The notes beneath the pieces are model-generated. The model made no database searches and was not told the origin of the DNA. It was given only the letters and a program-made list of their open reading frames with translations. DNA of 64,000 bases from a virus. The translations under genes were made by a program, and so were the position numbers. Positions 13,569-21,466 of this stretch are shown one piece after another; the stretch's first letter is position 1; each line of letters starts with the position of its first letter. The stretch lies in the IMG/VR virus record IMGVR_UViG_3300031977_001295, positions 29,683 through 93,682 of that record; one strand, written 5' to 3'.

Positions 13569-14590
13569 TCTTCTTCCAATTCAAGTTCTAGTGAAGTTCC
13601 ATTATGACCTATTTTATACATCTTTTCAACATATTCCGTAAATGATTGGTTCTGAAGAATGTCAAGCCAGAAACTACCATCAAGTTCTGATGCTCGATAT
13701 TTTTTATCTTGTCCTTCTTTTTGATACCATCCGTTAGATGGTTTAGTAACATGACCGGAAGCCAAAGCAACATCGAGCAAACCACTGTACTTGTCAATAC
13801 CACCTTCCCACGAAACCGAGACAGGAATCTTAGACTTCTCTTTTACGTATCGAGACTTCTCTACGTTAATGATAAAATCATATCCGGTGATTTCAGTTCC
13901 AGTCTTGTTCTGTCGGCGTCCAAGAATCCAGATGTTATCAGCGGAGTAGTAAATACCTGTACCACCACCTACGATATCTTTCGGGAAGAGACCAATTTCT
14001 TTGTACGTATGATTGACTGCCAGCAAAGGGACATTCTTCATTGTCAAATAGGGTGTGGTCATACGAAACAAGCCTTTCAGTGCCTTAGCTCGTGACATAT
14101 CGGCAACTGACTTTTCGTCTAGTGCATCTTCGAGTTCTTTCTTAGATGCAAGGTTACCGATTGAATCGATGACCACAATGACCTTATCACCGTTCTCAAT
14201 GTTGTCAAGTTGATTGATAAGGTCAAACTTTAATTCTTCAACGTTTGTGATAGGAATATGCAAAACCCTAGAAGTGTCAATCTCAAACACATCAAAGTAC
14301 GATTGGGGTGAACCAAACTCTGAATCATAGAACAACATCACAGCTTCAGGGTCCGCTTTTAAATATGCAGAGGCAATCTTCAAGGCGAAAGATGTCTTGA
14401 AGTGTTTGGACGGACCAGCAAGAACGGTCAGACCGGGCGCAAGACCACCATCAAGAGAACCCGACAAAGCTGCGTTCAGCATAGGAACATCTGTTCGTAC
14501 CATTTCTTTCTTAGTGAAAAACTCAGACTTTTCCAACACTTCAGTGTGCTTGAGTTTGCTGTTCTTCTTCAGTTTATTTAATAGTGACAT
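13565..14590 (-). CDS. uvsX: RecA-like recombinase UvsX
   Basis: This 341-residue RecA/Rad51-family strand-exchange protein has Walker A GPSKHFKTS (59-67), as in the T4 family rather than GPESSGKT. It also has MLFYDSEFGSP, VIVVIDSIGNLASK (Walker B), VPLLAVNHTYKE and GGGTGIYYSAD. It forms filaments on single-stranded DNA with UvsY (30428-30871) and drives repair and recombination-dependent replication. The C-terminus is acidic (LELELEEE), a common feature of these recombinases. It sits six bases after the primase gene. Confidence 0.95.
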   Translation of the reverse strand: MSLLNKLKKNSKLKHTEVLEKSEFFTKKEMVRTDVPMLNAALSGSLDGGLAPGLTVLAGPSKHFKTSFALKIASAYLKADPEAVMLFYDSEFGSPQSYFDVFEIDTSRVLHIPITNVEELKFDLINQLDNIENGDKVIVVIDSIGNLASKKELEDALDEKSVADMSRAKALKGLFRMTTPYLTMKNVPLLAVNHTYKEIGLFPKDIVGGGTGIYYSADNIWILGRRQNKTGTEITGYDFIINVEKSRYVKEKSKIPVSVSWEGGIDKYSGLLDVALASGHVTKPSNGWYQKEGQDKKYRASELDGSFWLDILQNQSFTEYVEKMYKIGHNGTSLELELEEE

Positions 14591-14595
14591 ATATT

Positions 14596-15537
14596 TTAAT
14601 TCCTGTAAACGTATTCTATTGCGCTGTTAGCTTCAACTTCCAATGGTCTATTATCATACCAGTTTCCAGTGTCTTTGTCAAATTCTCGACATAGGTCTGC
14701 AATCTGTTTTGGTGTGATGGGATATTCAGACTTAACGGCGTTACCAGCAATCGCCACCATAATCTGATACATTTTGTGATACCATCCTGTGCCACTGAGT
14801 AACATATATTCTTGTCCTAGTTTCTTCGGAAAGAATGGACAGTCTTTATATGACACCCACGTGATTTCTGTGTTCTGTGCCTGTTCTTTTCGATACTTAA
14901 TCACTTCATCTCGAAGTTTCTCAGGCAACTTATCTAGAAAGTTTTTACCCTTCGGGGCCTCAAAGGTCCACTTGTCCATCAGGGTCTTAGGATGAACGTG
15001 TTGACCCGCATTGATAAAGAAGAAATTAAATGCGTCCGGATATTGTGCCGGAACATAATACATTCGTGACAAATCTTTTGTTTGTTTGTCACCAATGTCT
15101 TGCAGTTCTTTATTCAGAGCGTGCCAGAAATGTGGTATGTCATCAGCGTATACAATATCAACCAACGGAAACACCAATCGAAACTTAGGGTAGTTTGGTG
15201 TGCTGCTTGCGGTAGAGTAACATACGAAATGATACTGACCGCAAATATCCTGTAGAGACGGAACTAAATCGACAGGAAGTACGCTATCAGAAGAAAAGAA
15301 ATCGTCCACATCAACAGCAGCCCAACCACCCCAATAATCAACATTTTTATTAGACCTCGTAGTGTTGGGAAGATAATGAGCAGGAGTAATAAGAGGAGAA
15401 GAATTGTTTCCACCTTTCTGACCTTCTTTAACTGATAAACCTTTTAGTAATGATTCGAATTTTGCCCACGTGGTAAACTCCATAGTCCTATGGGTTTTGT
15501 TATCGAACTGATTTTGAAACATTGTGAGTGAGTACAT
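14596..15537 (-). CDS. Primase-polymerase-like protein (AEP superfamily candidate), in the gp61 position
   Basis: The 313-residue protein has AEP-type motifs: WGGWAAVDVDDFF (Asp-x-Asp-Asp metal site), HFVCYSTASSTPNYPKFRLV and FPLVDIVY. These resemble the DxD and 'YSTxS-PKxRLVhPL' blocks of phage primase-polymerases. A C-terminal helical part (YQIMVAIAGNAV, ITPKQIADLCREFD) resembles PriCT-like ends. It lacks the zinc finger and TOPRIM domain of T4 gp61. Its place between gene 43 and uvsX, and the lack of another primase in the window, support a priming role. It shares one base with the gp43 stop. Confidence 0.6.
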   Translation of the reverse strand: MYSLTMFQNQFDNKTHRTMEFTTWAKFESLLKGLSVKEGQKGGNNSSPLITPAHYLPNTTRSNKNVDYWGGWAAVDVDDFFSSDSVLPVDLVPSLQDICGQYHFVCYSTASSTPNYPKFRLVFPLVDIVYADDIPHFWHALNKELQDIGDKQTKDLSRMYYVPAQYPDAFNFFFINAGQHVHPKTLMDKWTFEAPKGKNFLDKLPEKLRDEVIKYRKEQAQNTEITWVSYKDCPFFPKKLGQEYMLLSGTGWYHKMYQIMVAIAGNAVKSEYPITPKQIADLCREFDKDTGNWYDNRPLEVEANSAIEYVYRN

Positions 15538-17966
15538 TATCCAAAGAAATCCTCAAGTGTTGCCTTTGGTTCTGCTTCCCAACCCACAGCCGAAAGAATC
15601 GGTTCCAGTGGGTCAAGGAATGTTTTAGCAAACATCTTATCATAATCAACGGATGATGTCAACCCCAGTTCTTTAGGAAATTGACCAGAGAAGGAAATAA
15701 TGTTTTCTTTGATTTTGTTGGGGACTCGCAGATAAATGAATTTGATTTTCTCCCCGTCCTGAATCTTTTCGTATTTGTTCTGAAGACCCTCGAACCGAAT
15801 GTAATGATTATATAGAAGCGCACCCCGAACGTGAATGGGTGTACCCTTACCATAGATGGTAGTCTTGTCTTCCCACTTACGCAACTCACTTACACCACGT
15901 GGAAAGGCCACATCTTCGGGTGGGAGTGATGAAAACTCTTGGCGAAACTTTCGAATAAATTCTTGAGTTTCTTCTTCGGTCCCAGTTACGATGATGGAGA
16001 ACAAATCCTTGAAACGTTCACGAACAATCTGGGGCGTCGATGACTTGACGGCCTCGATACCCATCATCTTGAGTTTGGGTTCCGCAAACCGAACACCCTC
16101 ACTATCGTGTACGTTGAGAATGTATCGTTTCTTTGCCATCCAGATACCACGGTCAGCAATCACCTCACGTTTCATCACCATACGATTGACATACGCATTG
16201 GTTTCTTTTGCGAGGTTGTCATACGCCTTCTCAATTACGTTTTCAAAATGTTCGCACACCTTGTCGAGGAAGTTAACGGGGTTCGCTGGGTTGTGTTGTT
16301 TCACCAACTGAGACATATTGATATAAACAGAGTCAGTATCAATCGCAATCACATAATCATCTTTTGTCCCTAGTAATTCCTGCATCTCATCGTTTACCGC
16401 CTTCTCAGCGCAACGTATCGCACGCTGGCCGGACAATGTGACACCCTCAGCAAGTCGATGGTCAAAGTAACGAAACCATTTGTTTGCGAGAGCACCATAG
16501 AGAGAGTTCATTAGAATCTTGATACCCGTCTGTTCAGTGTCAAGAGTATCAATCTTTATCGCAAGTTTCTTGGAAGGATTCTTTTCGTATTCTTGTTTCG
16601 CCTCCAACATCTCTTTCTTAATACCAACTCGACGGTCATAAAACTTACGAATAACTTTGGGTACAATACCTTCAAACTTATTAGAGTATCGTGTTCCGTT
16701 CGCAGCCTCACACACACCATCGTCACTAAGAGTTTCGGGGGACATATTGTATTGAACAATAATGTTAGGATACAGAGAGTTCAGGTCAAACGAACAGACC
16801 CAATCGTGAGCACCCACTTCGGGGTCTTTCACAAAACCACCAGCAATTTTATTATTGACTTCTGCAACGGGTGGTTTGGGTGGAATGACCTTACCCTCAG
16901 CAATCAACTCGTTATAGATGATTGCATCCCAGATAGCCGTGGTACCCAACGCATCACCAAGATTTGTTTTCGCACCATATGCCATCGTCATCACCAGAGT
17001 GATGATACCCAACTTCTCTTCGAGTCGATCAACCAGTTCAACGTCTTTTATGTTATAGTCGATAAACTTCTGAAAATCGTGTTTATATAATGAGTGCAGA
17101 GAACCATACTCATCATAAGAAAGTTTTCGTTCACCCAGTACGACATTTGCGATGTGGTCAAGTTTATAAGATTCTTGTTGTCCATATGTATTCCACGTGA
17201 ATTTTTTAAACAGGTCGAAGTAGTCTAGCTGAACGATACCATCAAGGTCATACGAGATTTGTTCTCGACCACCCAGTGTCGGAATCATTCTTTTGCGTAC
17301 CAACTTCCACGGCGACATTTCTAGATATTCGTTTGTGGTGAACAGATTCATCATTCGATTGACCAGATATGGTATATCAAACAACTTGGTGTTCCAACCC
17401 GTTACGATATCAGGGCAGTTACCTTTCCACCAACCTAAGAAGGATTGTAGAAGTGCCGGTTCATCAGTACACTTAAAATATTTAACATTTTTTTCAGATA
17501 AAGTTTCATCATAGTCATACAATCCAAAAACATAATAGGTACTGTCCTGATTGTTTTTGACTGTGATAGAAATGACAGGATGTTTTGCCTCATCGGGAGC
17601 TGGGAATCCCTCGTCTGATGCCACCTCGATATCAATTGTACAAACGTTTACCATATCCCTATCGAACTTAACTTCGTTCGGGAATTTGTTTGCGATGAAC
17701 TGAGTTACAAAGTTTGTCTGACCATAGACAGGAAAGTTCGGGACCGCCTTGTATCGTTGTTCGAACTCACGGGCGTCCTGCATCGAATCGAATTCGATTG
17801 GAGAAACTTTGTGTCCGTCAAGACTTCTATATTTGTTGGTCGCTTTGGGAGATTGTACAAAGAGTACTGGTTTGAATTTGATTTTTTCTTCAACCCTCTG
17901 TCCGTTTTTAAATCCACGATACAGAAGGTTGTTGCCGTATTTTGAGACTGATGTATAAAAATTCAT
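15537..17966 (-). CDS. 43: DNA polymerase gp43 (family B)
   Basis: This 809-residue replicative polymerase has an exonuclease ExoI of [12 protein letters not shown] and later [18 protein letters not shown]. The polymerase motifs are FDLNSLYPN (about 395), [10 protein letters not shown] (about 487) and AIDTDSVY (about 545). It copies phage DNA with clamp gp45 and loader gp44/62 encoded nearby. It is somewhat shorter than T4 gp43 (898). A TTGACT/TATAAT promoter ends seven bases before the ATG and there is no ribosome site, so the early mRNA may be leaderless. Confidence 0.97.
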   Translation of the reverse strand: MNFYTSVSKYGNNLLYRGFKNGQRVEEKIKFKPVLFVQSPKATNKYRSLDGHKVSPIEFDSMQDAREFEQRYKAVPNFPVYGQTNFVTQFIANKFPNEVKFDRDMVNVCTIDIEVASDEGFPAPDEAKHPVISITVKNNQDSTYYVFGLYDYDETLSEKNVKYFKCTDEPALLQSFLGWWKGNCPDIVTGWNTKLFDIPYLVNRMMNLFTTNEYLEMSPWKLVRKRMIPTLGGREQISYDLDGIVQLDYFDLFKKFTWNTYGQQESYKLDHIANVVLGERKLSYDEYGSLHSLYKHDFQKFIDYNIKDVELVDRLEEKLGIITLVMTMAYGAKTNLGDALGTTAIWDAIIYNELIAEGKVIPPKPPVAEVNNKIAGGFVKDPEVGAHDWVCSFDLNSLYPNIIVQYNMSPETLSDDGVCEAANGTRYSNKFEGIVPKVIRKFYDRRVGIKKEMLEAKQEYEKNPSKKLAIKIDTLDTEQTGIKILMNSLYGALANKWFRYFDHRLAEGVTLSGQRAIRCAEKAVNDEMQELLGTKDDYVIAIDTDSVYINMSQLVKQHNPANPVNFLDKVCEHFENVIEKAYDNLAKETNAYVNRMVMKREVIADRGIWMAKKRYILNVHDSEGVRFAEPKLKMMGIEAVKSSTPQIVRERFKDLFSIIVTGTEEETQEFIRKFRQEFSSLPPEDVAFPRGVSELRKWEDKTTIYGKGTPIHVRGALLYNHYIRFEGLQNKYEKIQDGEKIKFIYLRVPNKIKENIISFSGQFPKELGLTSSVDYDKMFAKTFLDPLEPILSAVGWEAEPKATLEDFFG

Positions 17967-17972
17967 AGACCC

Positions 17973-18001
17973 ATTATATGATAAAATTTATAGGAAGTCA
18001 A
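17973..18001 (-). promoter_or_regulatory. Sigma-70-like promoter for gene 43
   Basis: On the minus strand TTGACT (18001-17996) is followed by exactly 17 bases and TATAAT (17978-17973). With the last T at -7, +1 falls at 17966, the A of the gp43 start codon. Within the spacer, TATAAATT (17992-17985) is one base from the late box. The two signals overlap, so early and late use are both possible. Confidence 0.7.
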
Positions 18002-18042
18002 GGGTGGTGTGGCGTTTTTGGGAGGAACGCCACGGAAACCCT
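18001..18042 (-). promoter_or_regulatory. Hairpin upstream of gene 43
   Basis: An eight-base perfect stem (GTGGCGTT at 18009-18016, AACGCCAC at 18026-18033) encloses a nine-base loop. An outer AGGGT/ACCCT pair extends it. It overlaps the -35 end of the gp43 promoter by one base. No U run follows on the minus strand, so it is a poor intrinsic terminator. It could block read-through or bind a regulator, as T4 gp43 does on its own mRNA, but here it is 35-76 bases upstream of the start. Confidence 0.45.
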
Positions 18043-18048
18043 ACCACA

Positions 18049-18174
18049 TTAAATCATTGGCATATAAGTAGCGTTTACCATCAACTCAGGGTACATAATT
18101 GGACCCATAAATCCTAGTATACAGCCACCTACAACAATTGCTGCTAACGTGTAATTCCTGATTTTGATAATCAT
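18049..18174 (-). CDS. Small membrane protein (41 aa)
   Basis: A 41-residue frame begins MIIKIRNYTLAAIVVGGCIL and continues GFMGPIMYPELMV, a single membrane helix with a basic N-terminus. Its ATG overlaps the TGA of the preceding 32-residue gene (ATGA at 18174-18171). It is the last gene before the gp43 promoter. The function is unknown. Confidence 0.5.
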   Translation of the reverse strand: MIIKIRNYTLAAIVVGGCILGFMGPIMYPELMVNATYMPMI

Positions 18175-18269
18175 GATATCACCGTCAACACAATCATTGC
18201 TGGCGCAACTAATAATGCAGTAGCAAGCATGTAAACCGCTTGCGCTTCTTCGCTACATAAAACTTTCAT
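18171..18269 (-). CDS. Very small membrane protein (32 aa)
   Basis: A 32-residue frame begins MKVLCSEEAQAVYMLATALL and ends with hydrophobic VAPAMIVLTVIS. It has a very strong ribosome site, AAGGAGGAG, immediately before TAATG, which is shared with the secreted-protein stop. The frame is a single membrane helix with an acidic N-terminus. The SD site and both overlaps support it despite the size. Confidence 0.5.
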   Translation of the reverse strand: MKVLCSEEAQAVYMLATALLVAPAMIVLTVIS

Positions 18270-18502
18270 TACTCCTCCTTTGCAGATACCTTATAACCAG
18301 CGGCTTCCCATTGTTCAATGGTTCGACACTTCATTTTTTTAACAGTAAGACCAGCAGGTCCACGAACTTCTACTCGTGCACAAAACTTACCATCTTCGGT
18401 TGCCTTGGCAACATAGTCTTGTTCGTCTGCTTGTACAGGTTGAGCAACAAGTGATGCTGCGAAAATAACACCGCTACATGCGGTCATGATTTCTTTTTTC
18501 AT
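18269..18502 (-). CDS. Small exported protein with signal peptide
   Basis: This 77-residue protein has a signal peptide (MKKEIMTACSGVIFAASLVA, likely cleaved after QPVQA). The mature part holds two cysteines in FCARVEVRGPAG and KKMKCRTIEQWEAAGYKVS, possibly one disulfide. The 'CRT-EQW' ending is seen in small periplasmic proteins of proteobacteria, from which it may have been acquired (inference). It probably acts in the periplasm. Confidence 0.7.
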   Translation of the reverse strand: MKKEIMTACSGVIFAASLVAQPVQADEQDYVAKATEDGKFCARVEVRGPAGLTVKKMKCRTIEQWEAAGYKVSAKEE

Positions 18503-18520
18503 TTTAACGTCCTTATGAGA

Positions 18521-18949
18521 TTAGATTTTGATTTCGATCTTTCTCGGACGCTGTTCTTCGGGCAGTTCAACTCTCAATTTAATGACTAGTAAACCGTTGA
18601 CGAATCCAGCTCCATCAACGACAACATGGTCAGCGAGTCTAAATGTTTCCACGAATTTCTTGGTGGTAATCCCTTTATGAAGATACGTCTTACCTTCTTC
18701 TTCTTTTGGATTACCCTTGATGATTAGAACTCCAGGCTTTGCCTCGATTTCTAAATCAGCTCTTTCGTAACCACCCAGTGCAAGTTCGATGGCGTATTCC
18801 GTCTCACTATATTTTACAATATTGTGACGGGGAAAACCCTTCTCATTTGCGCCAATGGCGGTTAGTCTTTCTACCTCGTCCCATACATGGTCGAAACCAA
18901 TGAAACGAGAATGTGGGAACGAAAACACTTTGCTTCGTGTATTAACCAT
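18521..18949 (-). CDS. Small heat shock protein (Hsp20/alpha-crystallin family)
   Basis: This 142-residue protein has the alpha-crystallin domain. FPRHNIVKYSETEYAIELAL opens it, and YERADLEIEAKPGVLIIKGN and KGITTKKFVETFRLADHVVV follow. The family's A-x-x-x-N-G-L motif appears as GAGFVNGLLVIKL. The ending EEQRPRKIEIKI has the usual I-x-I tail for oligomer contacts. It holds unfolded proteins in an ATP-independent way, and phage copies are thought to aid virion protein folding. It has its own near-consensus sigma-70 promoter (19017-19045). Confidence 0.93.
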   Translation of the reverse strand: MVNTRSKVFSFPHSRFIGFDHVWDEVERLTAIGANEKGFPRHNIVKYSETEYAIELALGGYERADLEIEAKPGVLIIKGNPKEEEGKTYLHKGITTKKFVETFRLADHVVVDGAGFVNGLLVIKLRVELPEEQRPRKIEIKI

Positions 18950-19016
18950 AACGGTCTCCTTATCTTTAAGCGAGATTGTTGTCTAACTACCGGACCATTC
19001 CGCGTAGTCGTTAATA

Positions 19017-19045
19017 TATATAACACTTTTGTTTTTAAATGTCAA
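19017..19045 (-). promoter_or_regulatory. Near-consensus sigma-70 promoter for hsp20
   Basis: On the minus strand TTGACA (19045-19040), 17 bases, then TATATA (19022-19017). The predicted start near 19010 gives a leader of about 60 bases before the hsp20 ATG. This is among the strongest matches in the window and points to early, host-polymerase transcription. Confidence 0.7.
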
Positions 19046-19057
19046 CTATTTTCTTTT

Positions 19058-19744
19058 TTATCGATTATCAATTATCCAAAACCTTCTGAGGCCGTGTTCC
19101 CATCTTTTATCATTTTTAACAACCCAATCGTATCTATGTCCTTTATTGGGGTTATTTGACATGGTAGCATTAAGGTCCTTGTCATCATAACGAGTCCACT
19201 TACACCCGTTTTTATTTAATATTTTTTCAACAAAAGCTGGAGATGGTTTTGTTCCTTTACCATTAACCGCTTGGTCGTTGACAGCTTTAGGTTCTTGAAC
19301 TTTAATTTCAAAATCTGGGTCTAAACTATCACAAACCTCCGTTTCTAAAAACATAACATTAGTATGTGTTAAAGCACATTCAAGGTCTTGTTGCCAATTA
19401 TCTAAATGGTACAATACGCCCCAATGAATGATAAAATCAAACTTTTTTTCGAGGTTCCAAGGATTGTCTTGGTCTAACAACATTAGTTCTCTGTCTGGAT
19501 TTATTTTCGAAAACCCCTCTCTATGAATTTCATTTCCGTCAGTGAAAGTAATATCACAACTAAACCTTTCAATAAGTTCTTTTCCTGTATGACCGTATCC
19601 ACAACCAAGTTCAAGTCCGGTAGCCTCATGAAAAAAATTTTCACCCATGACAGAAACTATTTTTTTAATTCTAGATTCTCTCCACGGAATATATAAACCT
19701 TCGAATTGTGCGGTTTTTTTAAAATCACTGGGTTCGTTCGACAT
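19058..19744 (-). CDS. Class I SAM-dependent methyltransferase
   Basis: The 228-residue protein has motif I GLELGCGYGHTG (43-54), an acidic motif II end (ITFTDGNEIHRE), and motif IV FDFIIHWGVLYHLDNWQQDL, as in small-molecule methyltransferases of the UbiE/SmtA type. The C-terminus (KGTKPSPAFVEKILNKNGCK) resembles lid regions. The substrate is unknown. Its place beside a nucleotide-sugar epimerase suggests sugar or glycan modification (inference). It starts four bases after the upstream stop. Confidence 0.85.
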   Translation of the reverse strand: MSNEPSDFKKTAQFEGLYIPWRESRIKKIVSVMGENFFHEATGLELGCGYGHTGKELIERFSCDITFTDGNEIHREGFSKINPDRELMLLDQDNPWNLEKKFDFIIHWGVLYHLDNWQQDLECALTHTNVMFLETEVCDSLDPDFEIKVQEPKAVNDQAVNGKGTKPSPAFVEKILNKNGCKWTRYDDKDLNATMSNNPNKGHRYDWVVKNDKRWEHGLRRFWIIDNR

Positions 19745-19747
19745 AAC

Positions 19748-19954
19748 TTAAATCTCCATATTTTCTTCAATTAACCACTCTTTTTCACCAGCGAATGTTG
19801 GTGCGTCGGTTAATGCTTCGTCAATAAATTTACGAAGACGATACAACTTTTGTTTCTGTGGCCAATTAACAAACCCAGTCATATTTGGATCGTTCATGTT
19901 ATTAATCCACGTTCTCACATCTTTTTCCACTTGTTCATAACTAGAAATAATCAT
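19748..19954 (-). CDS. Small hypothetical protein (68 aa)
   Basis: A 68-residue protein (MIISSYEQVEKDVRTWINNM at the start, GEKEWLIEENMEI at the end) is coupled to the epimerase stop by TAATG at 19954. It is mainly helical and has no recognised family. It lies between epimerase and methyltransferase, so it may belong to the same pathway. Confidence 0.6.
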   Translation of the reverse strand: MIISSYEQVEKDVRTWINNMNDPNMTGFVNWPQKQKLYRLRKFIDEALTDAPTFAGEKEWLIEENMEI

Positions 19955-20682
19955 TATTTAATATCCTCTAATACATCATGTTCAGGTTCCCAACCATATT
20001 GGGACAAAATTGTGGGGTCAGCGCAAGTGTTTTCTCGTTCTCCCGTTACTTCACGAACAGGAAGGTTATTGTCTGGCCACAAATGGTCAGCAAGTTCTTT
20101 TACGGTATGGGGATTGCCATTACCAACATCAATTGCTTTATGCCAACTCAATTTATCGAAGTTTTCGATACAAAGGTCAATCGCAGAACACACATCGTAA
20201 ACGTGAGTCCAATCACGTGTGTGATTAGTGATATACTCTACATCTCTTCTCTTCAATTTATCGTATAACATATCAGGACGAGAATCTTCACCATATACCG
20301 TATGAAATCTTAGACCAAGTGTTCCATTAGGGGCAATCTCTTCGCAGACCTTTTTGGTTGTAGCATACGGAGATAACCACCACTCGTAGATACTTGAGGA
20401 TGATGCCCAGATAATTGGTTTACCATAATACTCATTAAAGATTCGGCGTGTACCTTCGACGTTCATGGACCAGAACTCTTCAGGAATCTGATGAGAACGC
20501 CTTACGCCAGCATATGCTCCAAGATGTACAACGGCATCAACTGTTGGGTCATAAACATGATTACGAATATCGTCGTTAATATCTTCTTTAATGTCTAAAC
20601 AAAGAAACTCATACTTTCCAATATATTGTTTAAAAAAGTTTCTACCTATAAAACCACTAGAACCAGTTAAAAGTATTTTCAT
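19954..20682 (-). CDS. NAD-dependent epimerase/dehydratase (extended SDR)
   Basis: The 242-residue protein has the Rossmann motif GSSGFIG (7-13), VVHLGAYAGVRRSHQIPEEF, NVEGTRRI, ASSSSIYE and the active-site pair Y106-K110 (SPYATTK). The AGVR-S segment is typical of UDP-glucuronate/UDP-galactose epimerase-like members. It is shorter than usual (about 310) and lacks part of the substrate domain. It probably acts on a nucleotide sugar, and the product is unknown. Confidence 0.87.
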   Translation of the reverse strand: MKILLTGSSGFIGRNFFKQYIGKYEFLCLDIKEDINDDIRNHVYDPTVDAVVHLGAYAGVRRSHQIPEEFWSMNVEGTRRIFNEYYGKPIIWASSSSIYEWWLSPYATTKKVCEEIAPNGTLGLRFHTVYGEDSRPDMLYDKLKRRDVEYITNHTRDWTHVYDVCSAIDLCIENFDKLSWHKAIDVGNGNPHTVKELADHLWPDNNLPVREVTGERENTCADPTILSQYGWEPEHDVLEDIK

Positions 20683-20697
20683 ATACTATGATGTAAT

Positions 20698-21102
20698 TCA
20701 CTTATTACCGATATTGTACTTAGGACACAGTTCCCACTGTTCTTTATCTCTATGGGAAATGATTTTAATTTGTCGCAACGGCGCACACACTTCAGCTTTC
20801 TTAGGATTATCTAATTTTAACAAACCCCAATCTGAAAGTAAAGTGGCAATCGTGTTTCTTCGTGCGATATCGTTTTCTTCTAGATTAGACTTCTTACCAT
20901 CAAGTAAGAACAGTTCTTTAAAGTGAACGATAAAATACCGGCCCTGTTTATGAAGAATGTGACAGGACTGATAAAGTTTTTGTTCTTTTCTTGAGGCAAC
21001 GCCAATGCGGGTTAATGTTTCACGAATCTTTAAAAAGTCATCGGGTTCATTCAATATAATTTCTAACAGGTCGTTAGGATTCCATAAACTATTTTCTTCC
21101 AC
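20698..21102 (-). CDS. regA: Translational repressor RegA
   Basis: This 134-residue orthologue of T4 RegA has DDFLKIRETLTRIGVASRKE, LYQSCHILHKQGRYFIVHFK, ARRNTIATLLSDWGLL and the final WELCPKYNIGN, collinear with the T4 protein (122 residues). RegA binds initiation regions of early phage mRNAs and stops their translation. The frame starts at a GTG (21102) that overlaps gene 62 by 14 bases. Homologues start about ten residues later, so the true start is uncertain. The gene order 44-62-regA is conserved apart from one insert. Confidence 0.95.
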   Translation of the reverse strand: MEENSLWNPNDLLEIILNEPDDFLKIRETLTRIGVASRKEQKLYQSCHILHKQGRYFIVHFKELFLLDGKKSNLEENDIARRNTIATLLSDWGLLKLDNPKKAEVCAPLRQIKIISHRDKEQWELCPKYNIGNK

Positions 21103-21466
21103 CTTTATACACCTTATTTCTAATTATTTCAATTTGTTCAGGTGTTAAAAGAGATATAGCAGAACGAGCCTTTTCATTGCTGTATCCATAAAACTCTTTA
21201 ACAACTTCCAAATCATCGACACCGGAAGGTTTACCCCATTTAGTAAAGCGCTTCCTTTTTCTAACTATATTTAGTAAAAAATGAAATTGTAACTTTTTGT
21301 CGATATGATGATACTTGTTCATCTCATTCGAGAGCATTACAGTATCTTGGAAATAGGAAAGTTGACGATTTACAATAAACGGTAGATATTCTTTCTCCGC
21401 TTCATCATCAATCATAATATCTTCTTTAGTATAGTTAATACTATTCACAAATTCAAATGGATTCAT
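21089..21466 (-). CDS. 62: Clamp loader small subunit gp62
   Basis: This 125-residue protein has the gp62 core: KEYLPFIVNRQLSYFQDTVM, LSNEMNKYHHIDKKLQFHFL and RKRKRFTKWGK. It is shorter than T4 gp62 (187), in line with marine relatives. One copy joins four gp44 subunits to load clamp gp45 on DNA. It overlaps the inserted membrane-protein gene upstream by ATGA (21466-21463) and regA downstream. Confidence 0.92.
   Translation of the reverse strand: MNPFEFVNSINYTKEDIMIDDEAEKEYLPFIVNRQLSYFQDTVMLSNEMNKYHHIDKKLQFHFLLNIVRKRKRFTKWGKPSGVDDLEVVKEFYGYSNEKARSAISLLTPEQIEIIRNKVYKGGRK

Noticed and set aside
16593-17090. A 165-codon plus-strand frame opposite gene 43
   Set aside because: It lies wholly within conserved polymerase coding sequence on the other strand and has no RBS.
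18009-18033. Hairpin upstream of gene 43 as an intrinsic terminator
   Set aside because: There is no U run after the stem on the minus strand, so it is kept only as a possible regulatory structure.
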